Shown: positions 25,905 to 34,490 of the stretch, one piece after another | Position numbering within the stretch: position 1 is the first letter of the stretch | Layout of the letters: every line of letters begins with the position of its first letter | Origin: Mycobacterium shinjukuense | GTDB taxonomy: Bacteria; Actinomycetota; Actinomycetes; Mycobacteriales; Mycobacteriaceae | DNA: 64,000 nucleotides | Direction of reading: 5' to 3' | NCBI RefSeq assembly: GCF_010730055.1 | Contig: NZ_AP022575.1 | Span: forward strand, 2,170,001-2,234,000 | The notes under the pieces: model-generated | Seen by the model: the letters and a program-made list of their open reading frames with translations, nothing else | Told to the model about the DNA's origin: nothing | The model's database searches: none | Translations under genes and position numbers: made by a program

Positions 25905-26966
25905 TCAACCCGGCCCGCATCGTCGCCGGGCAGCGGCCTGATCGCCCGGCTCCTCCTCAGGCCGTTCCGGCCCGCATCGTCGCCGGGCAGCGGCCTGATC
26001 GCCCGGCTCCTCCTCAGGCCGCTCCGGCCCGCATCGTCGCCGGGCAGCGGCCTGATCGGCCAGCCACAGGGGCTGCAGCATGTGCCAGTCCGCGGGATGG
26101 GCGGCGATGTTGCGGGCGAACTGGTCGGCCAGGGCCTGGGTGATGGCGCCGACGTCCGCGCCGGTGCAGTCCAGCGCCTGATGCGCCGAAAACCCCCAGC
26201 CGTCGTCCTCGAACCAGCAGTGCACCGGCAGCAGTGCCGCCCCGGTCTCGATCGCCAGCTTGGCCGGCCCCGACGGCATCCGGGTGGGTTCGCCGAAGAA
26301 TTCGACCTCGACACCGGTGCGGGTGAGGTCCCGCTCGGCCAGCAGACACACCACCCGGTTGCGTCGCAGCCGCTCACAGAGCACCTCAAAGGGTGGTTTC
26401 GCACCGCCGGACAGCGGCAGCACCTCAAAGCCGAGGCCCTGGCGATAGTCGATGAAACGCCGGTACAGCGATTCGGGCTTGAGCCGTTCCGCGACGGTGG
26501 TGAACGTGCCGTGCCGCTGCACCAGCCACACCCCGGCCATGTCCCAGTTGCCGCTGTGCGGCAATGCCAGCACCACGCCCCGGCCGGCGGCCAGCCCCGC
26601 ATCCACGTGGTCCAGCCCCTGGATCACATGGTCGAGCCGACGGGCGATGGCGCGGTGGTCCATCGTCGGCAACCGAAACGCCTCCCGCCAATACCGGCCG
26701 TAGGACCGCAGCGAGGCGAGCATCAGCGAGTCCGGCACGTCGTCCGGCGGCACACCGATGACGCGGGCCAGGTTCTTGCGCAGCTGCTCCGGTCCGCCGT
26801 TGCGGGCAGCATACCGCGCACCAGCGTCGAACGCGTTGCGCGCGGCGAATTCCGGCATCGCCCGCACGGCCATCCAGCCGGCGGCATACGCCCAGTCGGT
26901 CACTCTGCCCAGCACCAGTTGACGCGGGGACTGGATCACTGTCCAGCCGGCCGGCGTGGCGATCAC
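25905..26966 (-). CDS. patA: PatA, PIM acyltransferase with repeat-extended C-terminus
   Basis: Transfers an acyl chain to the mannose of PIM1/PIM2. 353 residues. Catalytic H-x4-D is H137-D142 (LPHSGNWDMAG); other family blocks are VAERLKPESLY and VCLLAERDLTRTGVEVEFFG. The M. tuberculosis protein has 316 residues; here the C-terminus holds a 19-residue unit DQAAARRRCGPERPEEEPG twice more before ending DQAAARRRCGPG. Without the two extra units it would be 315 residues. GTG 26966 overlaps the pgsA1 stop (GTGA). The core enzyme looks intact. Confidence 0.95.
   Translation of the reverse strand: MIATPAGWTVIQSPRQLVLGRVTDWAYAAGWMAVRAMPEFAARNAFDAGARYAARNGGPEQLRKNLARVIGVPPDDVPDSLMLASLRSYGRYWREAFRLPTMDHRAIARRLDHVIQGLDHVDAGLAAGRGVVLALPHSGNWDMAGVWLVQRHGTFTTVAERLKPESLYRRFIDYRQGLGFEVLPLSGGAKPPFEVLCERLRRNRVVCLLAERDLTRTGVEVEFFGEPTRMPSGPAKLAIETGAALLPVHCWFEDDGWGFSAHQALDCTGADVGAITQALADQFARNIAAHPADWHMLQPLWLADQAAARRRCGPERPEEEPGDQAAARRRCGPERPEEEPGDQAAARRRCGPG
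25910..26058. repeat. 57-bp in-frame tandem repeat, about 2.6 copies
   Basis: Units at 25921-25977 and 25978-26034 differ at one base (GTTCC versus GCTCC), followed by a 24-base partial unit to 26058 and preceded by an 11-base partial from 25910. The unit begins CGTCGCCGGGCAGCGGCCTG. It lies at the 3' end of patA and ends two bases before the stop codon region. Copy number could vary between strains, as in VNTR loci. Confidence 0.95.
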
Positions 26967-27628
26967 CGCTCACCCTTTCCGCCGGGCCCGGGCATGGGCG
27001 CAATGCGATCGGTGGCACCCGGCGAGGTGCGCACCGTGTACAACCGCTGGGCGCAAGTGATCAGGCTGGCCACCGCCAGCACCCACATCGCCACGGGCAG
27101 CGCCGGCGGCCAGGCGACGAACGGAAAGTCCGACACGCCCGCCCCGGTCAGCACGATGATCAACCGTTCCGGCCGTTCGATGAATCCGCCGTCGCCGCGC
27201 AACCCGCTGGCCTCCGCCCGGGCCTTGATGTAGGAGATCACCTGGGAGGTGACCAGGCAGATCAAGGTCGCGATCACCAGCAGTTGGTCGCGCAGGTGAA
27301 ACGCTATCCACCACAGCAGCCCGCAGAACACCGCGCCGTCGCTGATGCGGTCGCAGGCGGCGTCCAGCACCGCGCCAAAGCGGGTGCCCCCGCCGCGTTG
27401 GCGTGCCATCGCCCCGTCGAGCATGTCGAAGAGCACAAAGAACCAGACCACACACGCCCCGGCAAACAGTTTGCCGATCGGGAACAGCACCAGCGCCCCC
27501 GCCACCGAGGCGACGGTGCCCAGGATGGTGACGCTGTCCGGGGTGAGGCCGGCCCGCAGCAACCCTCGCGCGACCGGGTCGATGATGCGGGCGAACGCCG
27601 CCCGGGACAGGAAGGGCAACTTGCTCAT
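26963..27628 (-). CDS. pgsA1: PgsA1, phosphatidylinositol phosphate synthase
   Basis: A CDP-alcohol phosphotransferase of 221 residues that joins CDP-diacylglycerol and inositol 1-phosphate. The family motif is complete: D68, D71-G-x2-A-R76, G85, D89 and D93 (FDMLDGAMAR...RFGAVLDAACD). Six membrane helices. ATG 27628 (MSKLPFLSRAAFARI) matches the family start; the frame is open upstream. It provides the substrate for PimA encoded two genes downstream. Confidence 0.95.
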   Translation of the reverse strand: MSKLPFLSRAAFARIIDPVARGLLRAGLTPDSVTILGTVASVAGALVLFPIGKLFAGACVVWFFVLFDMLDGAMARQRGGGTRFGAVLDAACDRISDGAVFCGLLWWIAFHLRDQLLVIATLICLVTSQVISYIKARAEASGLRGDGGFIERPERLIIVLTGAGVSDFPFVAWPPALPVAMWVLAVASLITCAQRLYTVRTSPGATDRIAPMPGPGGKGER

Positions 27629-27725
27629 CGGCTTCGCCTCTCCCGATCGCCGCGTCCCCCGCAAGCGGGTGGGGGTACCGCCCACGTATGGGGGCGTGCC
27701 CCCACCGCATCGTTACCGACGCGAC
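27629..27725. other. Palindrome-rich gap between pgsA1 and the HIT gene
   Basis: This 97-bp spacer is the only real gap inside the otherwise overlapped PIM operon. It holds a perfect hairpin TGGGGGC-GT-GCCCCCA at 27689-27704 and a smaller one CCCGC-AA-GCGGG near 27658-27669, with GGGGGTACC between. It may be an intergenic repeat element, an mRNA processing site or an attenuator. Confidence 0.5.
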
Positions 27726-28310
27726 TCACGGTTGCCTGGCCCATTCCGCGGCCAGCAGCCGGCGGGTGTCGCGCAGCAGCTGCGGAATCACCTTGGAGCC
27801 GCCGATGATGGTGATGAAGTTGGCGTCGCCACCCCACCGCGGCACCACATGCACGTGCAGATGCTCGGCCAGCGACCCGCCGGCCGAGGTCCCCAGATTC
27901 AGGCCGACGTTGAAGCCGTGTGGCCGCGACACGTTTTTGATGACGCGAATCGCCTTCTGGGTGAACGCCATCAGTTCGGCGCTCTCCGCCTCGGTCAGGT
28001 CCTCCAGCTCCGATACCCGCCGATAGGGCACCACCATCAGGTGCCCGGGGTTGTACGGGTAGAGGTTGAGCACGGCATAGACCAGGTTGCCGCGGGCGAC
28101 CACCAGGCCCTCTTCGTCGGACAGTTGCGGGATGTCGGTGAACGGCTGCTCGGGGTTGCCGTTGTCGCGTTTCACCGGCGCTTCGGCCAGGTAGTTCATC
28201 CGATACGGCGTCCACAGCCGCTGCAGCTGGTCGTCCTGGCCGACCCCTCGGTCGAGGATGGTGTCGTCGGCGCGCTGGTCGGGCCCCGCGGCCTTGTCCT
28301 GGTCACTCAC
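27726..28310 (-). CDS. HIT-family AP4A phosphorylase-like protein (Rv2613c-like)
   Basis: A 194-residue histidine-triad protein with H150-L-H152-V-H154 (EHLHVHVVPRWGGDANF) and NPGHLMVVPYR. The M. tuberculosis homologue has been described as a diadenosine tetraphosphate phosphorylase. GTG 28310 overlaps the end of thrS by eight bases, which fits a link to tRNA synthetases, the main source of AP4A (inference). Start choice is clear because the protein begins MSDQD inside the thrS stop region. Confidence 0.92.
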   Translation of the reverse strand: MSDQDKAAGPDQRADDTILDRGVGQDDQLQRLWTPYRMNYLAEAPVKRDNGNPEQPFTDIPQLSDEEGLVVARGNLVYAVLNLYPYNPGHLMVVPYRRVSELEDLTEAESAELMAFTQKAIRVIKNVSRPHGFNVGLNLGTSAGGSLAEHLHVHVVPRWGGDANFITIIGGSKVIPQLLRDTRRLLAAEWARQP

Positions 28311-30411
28311 CGCCGGCCACTTTCAGCAGTTCGGCTGTCGGCGCGGCGTTTTCACGGTCGGTGATCCAGGAGACGATAGCGGCCACCGCGTTGTCGCGGG
28401 CCACGCCGTTGATTTGCGAGCGGTCACCGAACCGGAAGCTGACCGCTCCGGCCGCGACGTCGCGGTCGCCGGCCAGCAGCATGAACGGCACCTTGTGGTT
28501 GGTGTGGTGCACGATCTTCTTGGCCATCCGGTCGTCGCTGGCGTCCACCTCCGCCCGCACCCCGTGCGACTTCAGTTGCGCGGCAACATCTTCCAGATAG
28601 GAAACGTGCTCGTCGGCGACCGGGATGCCGACCACCTGGACGGGTGCCAGCCACGCCGGGAACGCCCCCGCGTAGTGCTCGGTGAGGATGCCGAAGAACC
28701 GCTCGATCGACCCGAACAGCGCGCGGTGGATCATCACCGGACGTTGGCGGGTCCCGTCGGCGGCGGTGTATTCCAGCTCAAAACGTTCCGGGAAGTTGAA
28801 GTCCAGCTGGATGGTCGACATCTGCCAGGTGCGGCCCAGCGCGTCCTTGACCTGCACCGAGATCTTGGGCCCGTAGAACGCCGCACCGCCGGGGTCGGGC
28901 ACCAGCTCCAGGCCGGAGTCGGCACCCACCTCGGCCAGCACGTTGGTGGCTTCCTCCCAGGCCTCGTCGGAGCCGACGGACTTGTCCGGGTCCTTGGTGG
29001 ACAGTTCGAGGTAGAAGTCGGTCAGGCCGTAGTCACCGAGCAGGTCGAGCACGAACCGCAGCAGCGAACGCAACTCGTCGCGCATCTGGTCGCGGGCGCA
29101 GAAGATGTGCGCGTCGTCCATCGTCAGCCCGCGGACCCGGGTCAGGCCGTGCACCACCCCGGACTTCTCGTAGCGGTACACGGTGCCGAACTCGAAGAGC
29201 CGCAACGGCAGTTCCCGATACGACCGCCCGCGGGCCCGGAAGATCAGGCAGTGCATCGGGCAGTTCATCGGCTTGAGGTAGTAGTCCTGGCCGGGTTTGC
29301 GCACCGAGCCGTCGGGGTTGTGCTCGGCGTCGATGTGCATCGGCGGGAACATGCCGTCGGCGTACCAGTCCAGGTGGCCCGAGGTGTGGAACAGCTGCGC
29401 CTTGGTGATGTGCGGGGTGTTGACGAACTCGTACCCGGCTTCGGTGTGCTTGCGCCGCGAGTAGTCCTCCAGCTCGCGCCGCACGACGCCGCCCTTGGGG
29501 TGGAAAACCGCCAGACCGGAACCGATTTCGTCGGGAAAGCTGAACAGGTCCAGCTCGACGCCCAGCTTGCGGTGGTCGCGACGTTGGGCCTCGGCGATCA
29601 GCGCCAGGTGACGGTCGAGCGCCTCCTGCGATTCCCATGCGGTGCCGTAGATGCGCTGCAGGCTGGCGTTGTTCTGGTCGCCCCGCCAATAGGCCGCCGA
29701 GCTGCGGGTGAGCTTGAACGCCGGGATGTGCTTGGTGGTCGGGATGTGCGGGCCGCGGCACAGGTCGCCCCAGAGGCGCTCGCGGGTGCGCGGATCGAGG
29801 TTGTCATAGGCGGTGAGCTCGTCGCCGCCGACCTCCATGATTTCGGCATCCCCGGACTTGTCGTCGACCAGCTCCAACTTGTAGGGCTCGTTGGCCAGCT
29901 CCGCGCGGGCCTGCTCCGTGGATTCGTAGACCCGCCGGCAGAACAGTTGTCCGTCCTTGACGATCTGGCGCATCCGCCTTTCCAGCGTCGCCAGGTCTTC
30001 GGGGGTGAACGGCTCGGGCACGTCGAAGTCGTAATAGAAGCCGTCGGTGATGGGTGGCCCGATGCCCAGCTTGGCGTGCGGGAACAGCTCCTGGACGGCT
30101 TGCGCCAAGACGTGCGCGGTGGAATGCCGGATGACGCTGCGACCGTCGTCGGTGTTGGCGGCCACCGGGGTGACCTCGACGTCGACGTCAGGCACCCAGC
30201 TCAGGTCGCGCAGCGTGCCGTCGGCGTCGCGCACCACCACGACCGCGTCGGGCGCGCCGCGCCTGGGCAACCCCGCCGCGGCGACCGCGGCCGCCGCGGT
30301 GGTCCCGGCGGGAACCCGGATCGGGGCTTGCGGCGATGGCAAACCCGGTGCAGCCGGGTGCCGCGGGTCGCCGCCGTCGGCTCCTGGGGCGGGGCGTGCG
30401 GGGGCGCTCAT
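28303..30411 (-). CDS. thrS: Threonyl-tRNA synthetase
   Basis: A class-II aminoacyl-tRNA synthetase of 702 residues. The TGS-like N-terminus, the editing/SAD region (RHSTAHVLAQAVQELFP), motif 2 (FRARGRSYRELPLRLFEFGTVYRYE with MNCPMHC for zinc), motif 3 (MIHRALFGSIERFFGIL) and the anticodon-binding domain are all visible. ATG 30411 (MSAPARPAP) is taken because GGAG lies in front and homologues start there; ATG 30426 is an alternative. First gene of the thrS-HIT-pgsA1-patA-pimA-NUDIX operon. Confidence 0.96.
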   Translation of the reverse strand: MSAPARPAPGADGGDPRHPAAPGLPSPQAPIRVPAGTTAAAAVAAAGLPRRGAPDAVVVVRDADGTLRDLSWVPDVDVEVTPVAANTDDGRSVIRHSTAHVLAQAVQELFPHAKLGIGPPITDGFYYDFDVPEPFTPEDLATLERRMRQIVKDGQLFCRRVYESTEQARAELANEPYKLELVDDKSGDAEIMEVGGDELTAYDNLDPRTRERLWGDLCRGPHIPTTKHIPAFKLTRSSAAYWRGDQNNASLQRIYGTAWESQEALDRHLALIAEAQRRDHRKLGVELDLFSFPDEIGSGLAVFHPKGGVVRRELEDYSRRKHTEAGYEFVNTPHITKAQLFHTSGHLDWYADGMFPPMHIDAEHNPDGSVRKPGQDYYLKPMNCPMHCLIFRARGRSYRELPLRLFEFGTVYRYEKSGVVHGLTRVRGLTMDDAHIFCARDQMRDELRSLLRFVLDLLGDYGLTDFYLELSTKDPDKSVGSDEAWEEATNVLAEVGADSGLELVPDPGGAAFYGPKISVQVKDALGRTWQMSTIQLDFNFPERFELEYTAADGTRQRPVMIHRALFGSIERFFGILTEHYAGAFPAWLAPVQVVGIPVADEHVSYLEDVAAQLKSHGVRAEVDASDDRMAKKIVHHTNHKVPFMLLAGDRDVAAGAVSFRFGDRSQINGVARDNAVAAIVSWITDRENAAPTAELLKVAGGE

Positions 30412-30498
30412 CGGGTCGGTCTCCATGTGCTGGGCGTGTCGAAACGATCGCGACCATGCTATCGGGGCAGGCCTCGACGAACCCAGGCCGGCGGAGCG

Positions 30499-31521
30499 TC
30501 ACGCCGCTTGATCGGGCAACGGACGCGGATGCCGGTTGCGCTGCGCCCACGCGGTATCCGGCGCCCACGGCGGGTCCGGCGCCCACGGCCTGATGACCTT
30601 CGCTTGCTTGTCACGTGCAATCCGGCCGGTCACCCCGCACACCGTGGCGCGCAGCTTGGTCACGGTGAACCGATGGTTTTCGGTGTCATAAAAGAATCGC
30701 AGCACGCGGGCCGGGAAATACCCCAACAAAAGGATGAATATCGTCACAAGCGCGGGACCGCTGGTGACTCCGTGGGCTCGTGTCGTCCTGAGGTAACGGG
30801 TGGCATACCGGTAGAAATCCCGCGGCGCGCATTCCACCCGGCGACCGGACATGCCGGCGATCAGCGTGGGCTCGTAGTCGACCTGGACGTTGTTCTTGAC
30901 CAGCGTCAGGGCCAGGTCGATATCCTCATGCAGCTGATCTTCCAAATCCAGACGCGTCAGGTGACCGATCGCCCGCCAGGCTGAGCCGCGGATCGCCATG
31001 TTCGCCCCGAGAAGGAACCGTTGATCGGTGGCGTGCCGATGCAGCGCGGCGCGTACCGCCCGGTCCAGCCGGAAGAACACGCCCCGCAGCGGCATGTCGT
31101 AATACACGACCGGGCCGGTCGCCGCGCCGATGGCCGGATCCCGAAAGCGGCGCCGAATCGTCTCGACCCAGTCATGGGCAATGATGGAATCGGCGTCGAT
31201 CCGCCCGATCACGTCGCTGTGCGCATCGTCGAACCCACGGTTGCGGGTCGGAGCGATGCCGAGATGATCGTGTTGGTCCAGCAGGCGGATGTCGATTTCG
31301 GGGTGCTGCGTTTGATATCGGCGCACGATCGACGCGGTAGCGTCGGTCGACCTGTTGTTGACGACGATGATCTCGTCCGGTGTCGACGTCTGGTCGATGC
31401 ATGATTCGAGGCATTTCCCGATGAAATGTTCCTCGTTGTGGGCTGGGATGACGATGGCCACCGACGGTTGTCGGCAATCGGTGCGCACGACGCGCCCGAA
31501 CCCGTTGATATCTGCGCTCAT
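30499..31521 (-). CDS. Family-2 glycosyltransferase
   Basis: A 340-residue GT-A glycosyltransferase: VAIVIPAHNEEHFIGKCLESC (about 21-41), VVNNRSTDATASIV, the metal-binding D109-A-D111 (IGRIDADSI) and a later QLHEDIDLALTL acidic block. A hydrophobic segment near residue 275 (TIFILLLGYFPARVL) suggests membrane association. Donor and acceptor unknown. ATG 31521 has GGAGG only one base upstream, and that GGAGG is part of a long hairpin (next entry); TTG 31533 is an alternative start. It is not part of the syntenic M. tuberculosis block and its upstream DNA is AT-rich, so it may be a later arrival. Confidence 0.82.
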   Translation of the reverse strand: MSADINGFGRVVRTDCRQPSVAIVIPAHNEEHFIGKCLESCIDQTSTPDEIIVVNNRSTDATASIVRRYQTQHPEIDIRLLDQHDHLGIAPTRNRGFDDAHSDVIGRIDADSIIAHDWVETIRRRFRDPAIGAATGPVVYYDMPLRGVFFRLDRAVRAALHRHATDQRFLLGANMAIRGSAWRAIGHLTRLDLEDQLHEDIDLALTLVKNNVQVDYEPTLIAGMSGRRVECAPRDFYRYATRYLRTTRAHGVTSGPALVTIFILLLGYFPARVLRFFYDTENHRFTVTKLRATVCGVTGRIARDKQAKVIRPWAPDPPWAPDTAWAQRNRHPRPLPDQAA

Positions 31522-31589
31522 GCCTCCGACCAACCACCTACACAATAGTGTGTTATTGCAATGTTATGCTACTGCAATATTGGTCGGAG
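31522..31589 (-). promoter_or_regulatory. Structured leader sequestering the ribosome-binding site
   Basis: In the transcript sense, CTCCGACCAA (31589-31580) pairs perfectly with TTGGTCGGAG (31533-31524), which contains the Shine-Dalgarno of the glycosyltransferase two bases before ATG. Between the arms are two more perfect hairpins: TATTGCA-N12-TGCAATA (31579-31554) and ACACA-CTAT-TGTGT. Together they form a three-way-junction shape of about 66 nt. The enclosed DNA is far more AT-rich than the surroundings. A DNA-level reading (operator or inverted-repeat ends) is also possible. Confidence 0.65.
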
Positions 31590-31737
31590 TGTCTGATTCG
31601 GACCGTGGAGACTCGCTTCCGGCGACCCTAGCGACCAAAGGTCGCTACGGCGGCGCCCGTTCAGGACCAGGTCGTCAGCGACTTGTTGAGGCGGGCGGCC
31701 GGTGAGCACCGACCGGCCGGGTGGCGACCGCGGCTAA

Positions 31738-33558
31738 CTACCCGTTTTGGCCGGACGTGCCCGTGCCGCCGGTCAGGCCCGCGGCACCCGGGTTGCCGGT
31801 TTTGGTGCTCCCAAAGCCACCGGCCCCGGCGGCGCCGCCGGCGCCGCCCTGGCCGCCGCCACCGCCGAGGCCGCCCTGGCCGGCGGTGCCGTTGACGCCG
31901 ACCTGGCCGATCAACAGCCCCGCGGAACCGCCCGCGCCGCCGATGCCACTGCCGCCGCCATTGCCGCCGGTGCCGCCGATGCCGCCGGTGCCGCCATTGC
32001 CACCGTTACCGCCGACGCCCTGGCCGACGCCGGAGCCGATGCCGCCGGTGCCGCCGGCACCACCCACGCCGCCCACGCCGCCGACGCCGCCCGCGCCGCC
32101 GAGGCCGGCGATGCCGCCGGCGCCGCCGTTGCCGACCAACAGCCCGCCGGCACCGCCATCGCCGCCGTTTCCGCCGGTGCCACCGTTGCCACCGGCTCCG
32201 CCCATGCCGCCGGCACCGCCACCGCCGCCCGCACCGGCCGAGGCGCTGGCGCCGGCAGCGTTTCCGCCGCCCCCTCCGCTGCCGCCGATCCCGCCGGCGG
32301 CGCCGGCCCCGCCGGCACCACCGGTGCCGCCCGCGCCGCCGGCGCCGCCGGTGCCGACCAACAGCCCACCGCGGCCACCGTCACCGCCGGTGCCTCCGGC
32401 GCCACCGTTGCCACCGGAGGCGCCCAGCCCGCCGCCGCCTCCATGGCCGCCCGGCCCGCCAGTCGCAACGGCAGAGGGGGCGCTGGCCAGACCGCCATCG
32501 CCGCCGGCGCCCCCCGCGCCGCCGGCGCCCTCGGCGACGGTCCCGTTGCCGCCCGCACCGCCGAACGAATTCGAGTTGGCAGAGGCGTTCCCGCCGAAAC
32601 CGCCGGCGCCGCCGTTGGCGCCCGCGCCGCCGGTTCCGCCGTTACCGCCCCGGGCCGTGCCGGTGCCCAAGGCAATAGCCTCCCCACCCCGCCCCCCACT
32701 GCCGCCGGTGGCACTGAGCCCGCCGTCGGCTCCATCGCCGCCGCTGGTTGCGATGGCGTTGTTGGCGCCAGCGGCAACGGTGTCATTGATGCCGGGGCTC
32801 CCGGTCGCGGCGATGCCGCCGAAGGTGGGGTTGACAGCGTTGGCGCCGGCGAGACCGGTGCCGCCTGGGCCGCCCGCGCCGCCGTCGCCGAACAGGATGG
32901 CATTGCCGCCGTTGCCGCCCGGCCCGGGCGCGCCGCCGTTGATGCCGGCCAGCCCGACCCCACCCATACCGCCGGGCCCGCCGTTGCCGTAGAGCCACCC
33001 GCCCGCGCCGCCGTTGCCGCCGGCGGCGCCGGCCCCGCCCATGCCGCCGGACCCGCCGTTGCCGATCAGGCCCGCGCTGCCGCCGTTGCCGCCGACCTGA
33101 CCGGGCAAGCCGTTTCCGCCATTGCCACCGTTGCCGTACAACAACCCACCGGGCCCGCCGGCCTGGCCGGGGCCGCCATCGGCGCCGTTGCCGATCAGCG
33201 GGCGGCCCAGCAGCGCCTGGGTGGGCGCGTTGACCACGCCCAAGACATTTTGCTCCAGGGTCTGCAACGGCGACGCGTTGGCGGCCTCGGCGCTGGCGTA
33301 CGACCCTGCGGCGGCGCTCAATGCCCGCACGAACTGCGCATGAAACGCCGCGGCCTGTGCGCTCACCGTCTGGTATGCCTGGGCGTGCCCGCCGAACAGC
33401 GCCGCGACGGCGGCGGACACCTCATCGGCCCCGGCCGCCAGCACCGCGGCGGTCGGGCCGGCCGCCGCCAGGTTGGCCGCACCGAGTGCGGCGCCAATAC
33501 TGCGCAATTCCGTTGTCGCCGCGGCCAATGCTTCCGGTGTCGCGATCACAAACGACAC
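31738..33558 (-). CDS. PE_PGRS family protein (PE_PGRS45 position)
   Basis: A 606-residue PE_PGRS protein: PE domain MSFVIATPEALAAATTEL (1-95), linker with GRPLIGNGADGG, then GGxGG repeats interrupted near 265-300 by a non-repetitive stretch (TGSPGINDTVAAGANNAIAT), and a C-terminal TGTSGQNG end. GTG 33558 follows GGGAGGTGGG. Position fits Rv2615c. The proline-rich frame on the opposite strand is only its antisense. Confidence 0.92.
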   Translation of the reverse strand: MSFVIATPEALAAATTELRSIGAALGAANLAAAGPTAAVLAAGADEVSAAVAALFGGHAQAYQTVSAQAAAFHAQFVRALSAAAGSYASAEAANASPLQTLEQNVLGVVNAPTQALLGRPLIGNGADGGPGQAGGPGGLLYGNGGNGGNGLPGQVGGNGGSAGLIGNGGSGGMGGAGAAGGNGGAGGWLYGNGGPGGMGGVGLAGINGGAPGPGGNGGNAILFGDGGAGGPGGTGLAGANAVNPTFGGIAATGSPGINDTVAAGANNAIATSGGDGADGGLSATGGSGGRGGEAIALGTGTARGGNGGTGGAGANGGAGGFGGNASANSNSFGGAGGNGTVAEGAGGAGGAGGDGGLASAPSAVATGGPGGHGGGGGLGASGGNGGAGGTGGDGGRGGLLVGTGGAGGAGGTGGAGGAGAAGGIGGSGGGGGNAAGASASAGAGGGGGAGGMGGAGGNGGTGGNGGDGGAGGLLVGNGGAGGIAGLGGAGGVGGVGGVGGAGGTGGIGSGVGQGVGGNGGNGGTGGIGGTGGNGGGSGIGGAGGSAGLLIGQVGVNGTAGQGGLGGGGGQGGAGGAAGAGGFGSTKTGNPGAAGLTGGTGTSGQNG

Positions 33559-33679
33559 GGCCCACCTCCCGAGGCATCAGGACATTCGTCAGGTCAGGCT
33601 AACGCGGCGCCAGCGCGGTGTCAGCGCTTTTCACCGGCCTTATTCGGCCGGCGCGCAACGGGTTCGGCACGCCCGCGGC

Positions 33680-34433
33680 TTAGCCGCCATGCCGGGCGCC
33701 GGCCGCGGCCAGGGTCGCGAACTCCTCGTCGGAAAGGGTGATCTCGGCGGCGGCGACGTTCTCCTCCAGGTGCGCCACCCGCGACGTGCCCGGAATCGGC
33801 ACCATCACCGGCCGGCCCGGCGGCCAGACCGGTCGCGACATCCAGCAGCGGCTCGGCGGCGCGCGTGGTGAGGTTGTACCTGTTCTGCACCGACACGATC
33901 GGCGTGATTTGCTGGGCAGCTCTGAGCTGCTCGACGTCCACCTCGCACAGCCCGATGTGGCGGATCTTGCCTTCGTTTTTCAGCGCCGCCGGCTCGCCCA
34001 CCTGATCGGCCAGCGGGACGTTGCGGTCGATGCGGTGCAGCTGGAATGGGTCGATGGCCTCCACCCCCAGCCGGCGCAGGCTCATCTCGCATTCCTGCCG
34101 CAGGTAGCTCGGATGGCCCAGGGGGATCCACACATTCGGGCCGGTGCGCAGCAAACCCGCCTTGGTGGCAATGACCGGCCCGGCATAGGGATGCAGCGCC
34201 TCGCGGATGATCTCCTCGGAGACGTAGGGCCCGTAAGAGTCGGCGGTGTCGATGAAGTTCACACCCAGTTCGACGGCGCGCCGCAACACCCGGACGGCTT
34301 CCGGGTGGTGCTCGGGCGAGCCCCAGACCCCCGTGCCGGTCAGGCGCATCGCGCCGAAGCCGAGCCGGTTGACGGTCAGGTCGCCGCCGAGCGTGAACGT
34401 GCCGGATGCCGCTGCAGAGGCGGGAGTCGTCAC
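33680..34433 (-). pseudogene. Aldo-keto reductase, internally deleted and frameshifted
   Basis: From GTG 34433 the first ~200 residues are a good aldo-keto reductase (LGFGAMRLTG, FIDTADSYGPYVSEEII, KAGLLR, with catalytic D and Y in DTADSYG). After EPLLDVATG the frame jumps: the C-terminal block RPVMVPIPGTSRVAHLEE and LSDEEFATLAAAG continues in a different frame and stops at 33680. About 60-70 residues of the barrel (the region with the GELARP loop and the LALAWLL helix) are missing. The continuing frame runs to 33621 with unrelated Arg-rich sequence. Non-functional as a normal enzyme. Confidence 0.85.
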
Positions 34434-34490
34434 CCCTATGACCGTGCGCCCGGAACCCAGCTACGCCGCCAGGCGTGGCAAGCTGAGCAG

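Noticed and set aside
28258..30984. Open frame of about 900 codons on the plus strand across thrS
   Set aside because: It is antisense to a clear threonyl-tRNA synthetase gene; its His/Arg/Val/Gly-rich content is a GC-rich shadow without family motifs.
31721..33741. Long proline-rich and alanine-rich frames on the plus strand
   Set aside because: They are antisense to the PE_PGRS gene; Pro-Pro-x-Pro is the complement of GGxGG coding.
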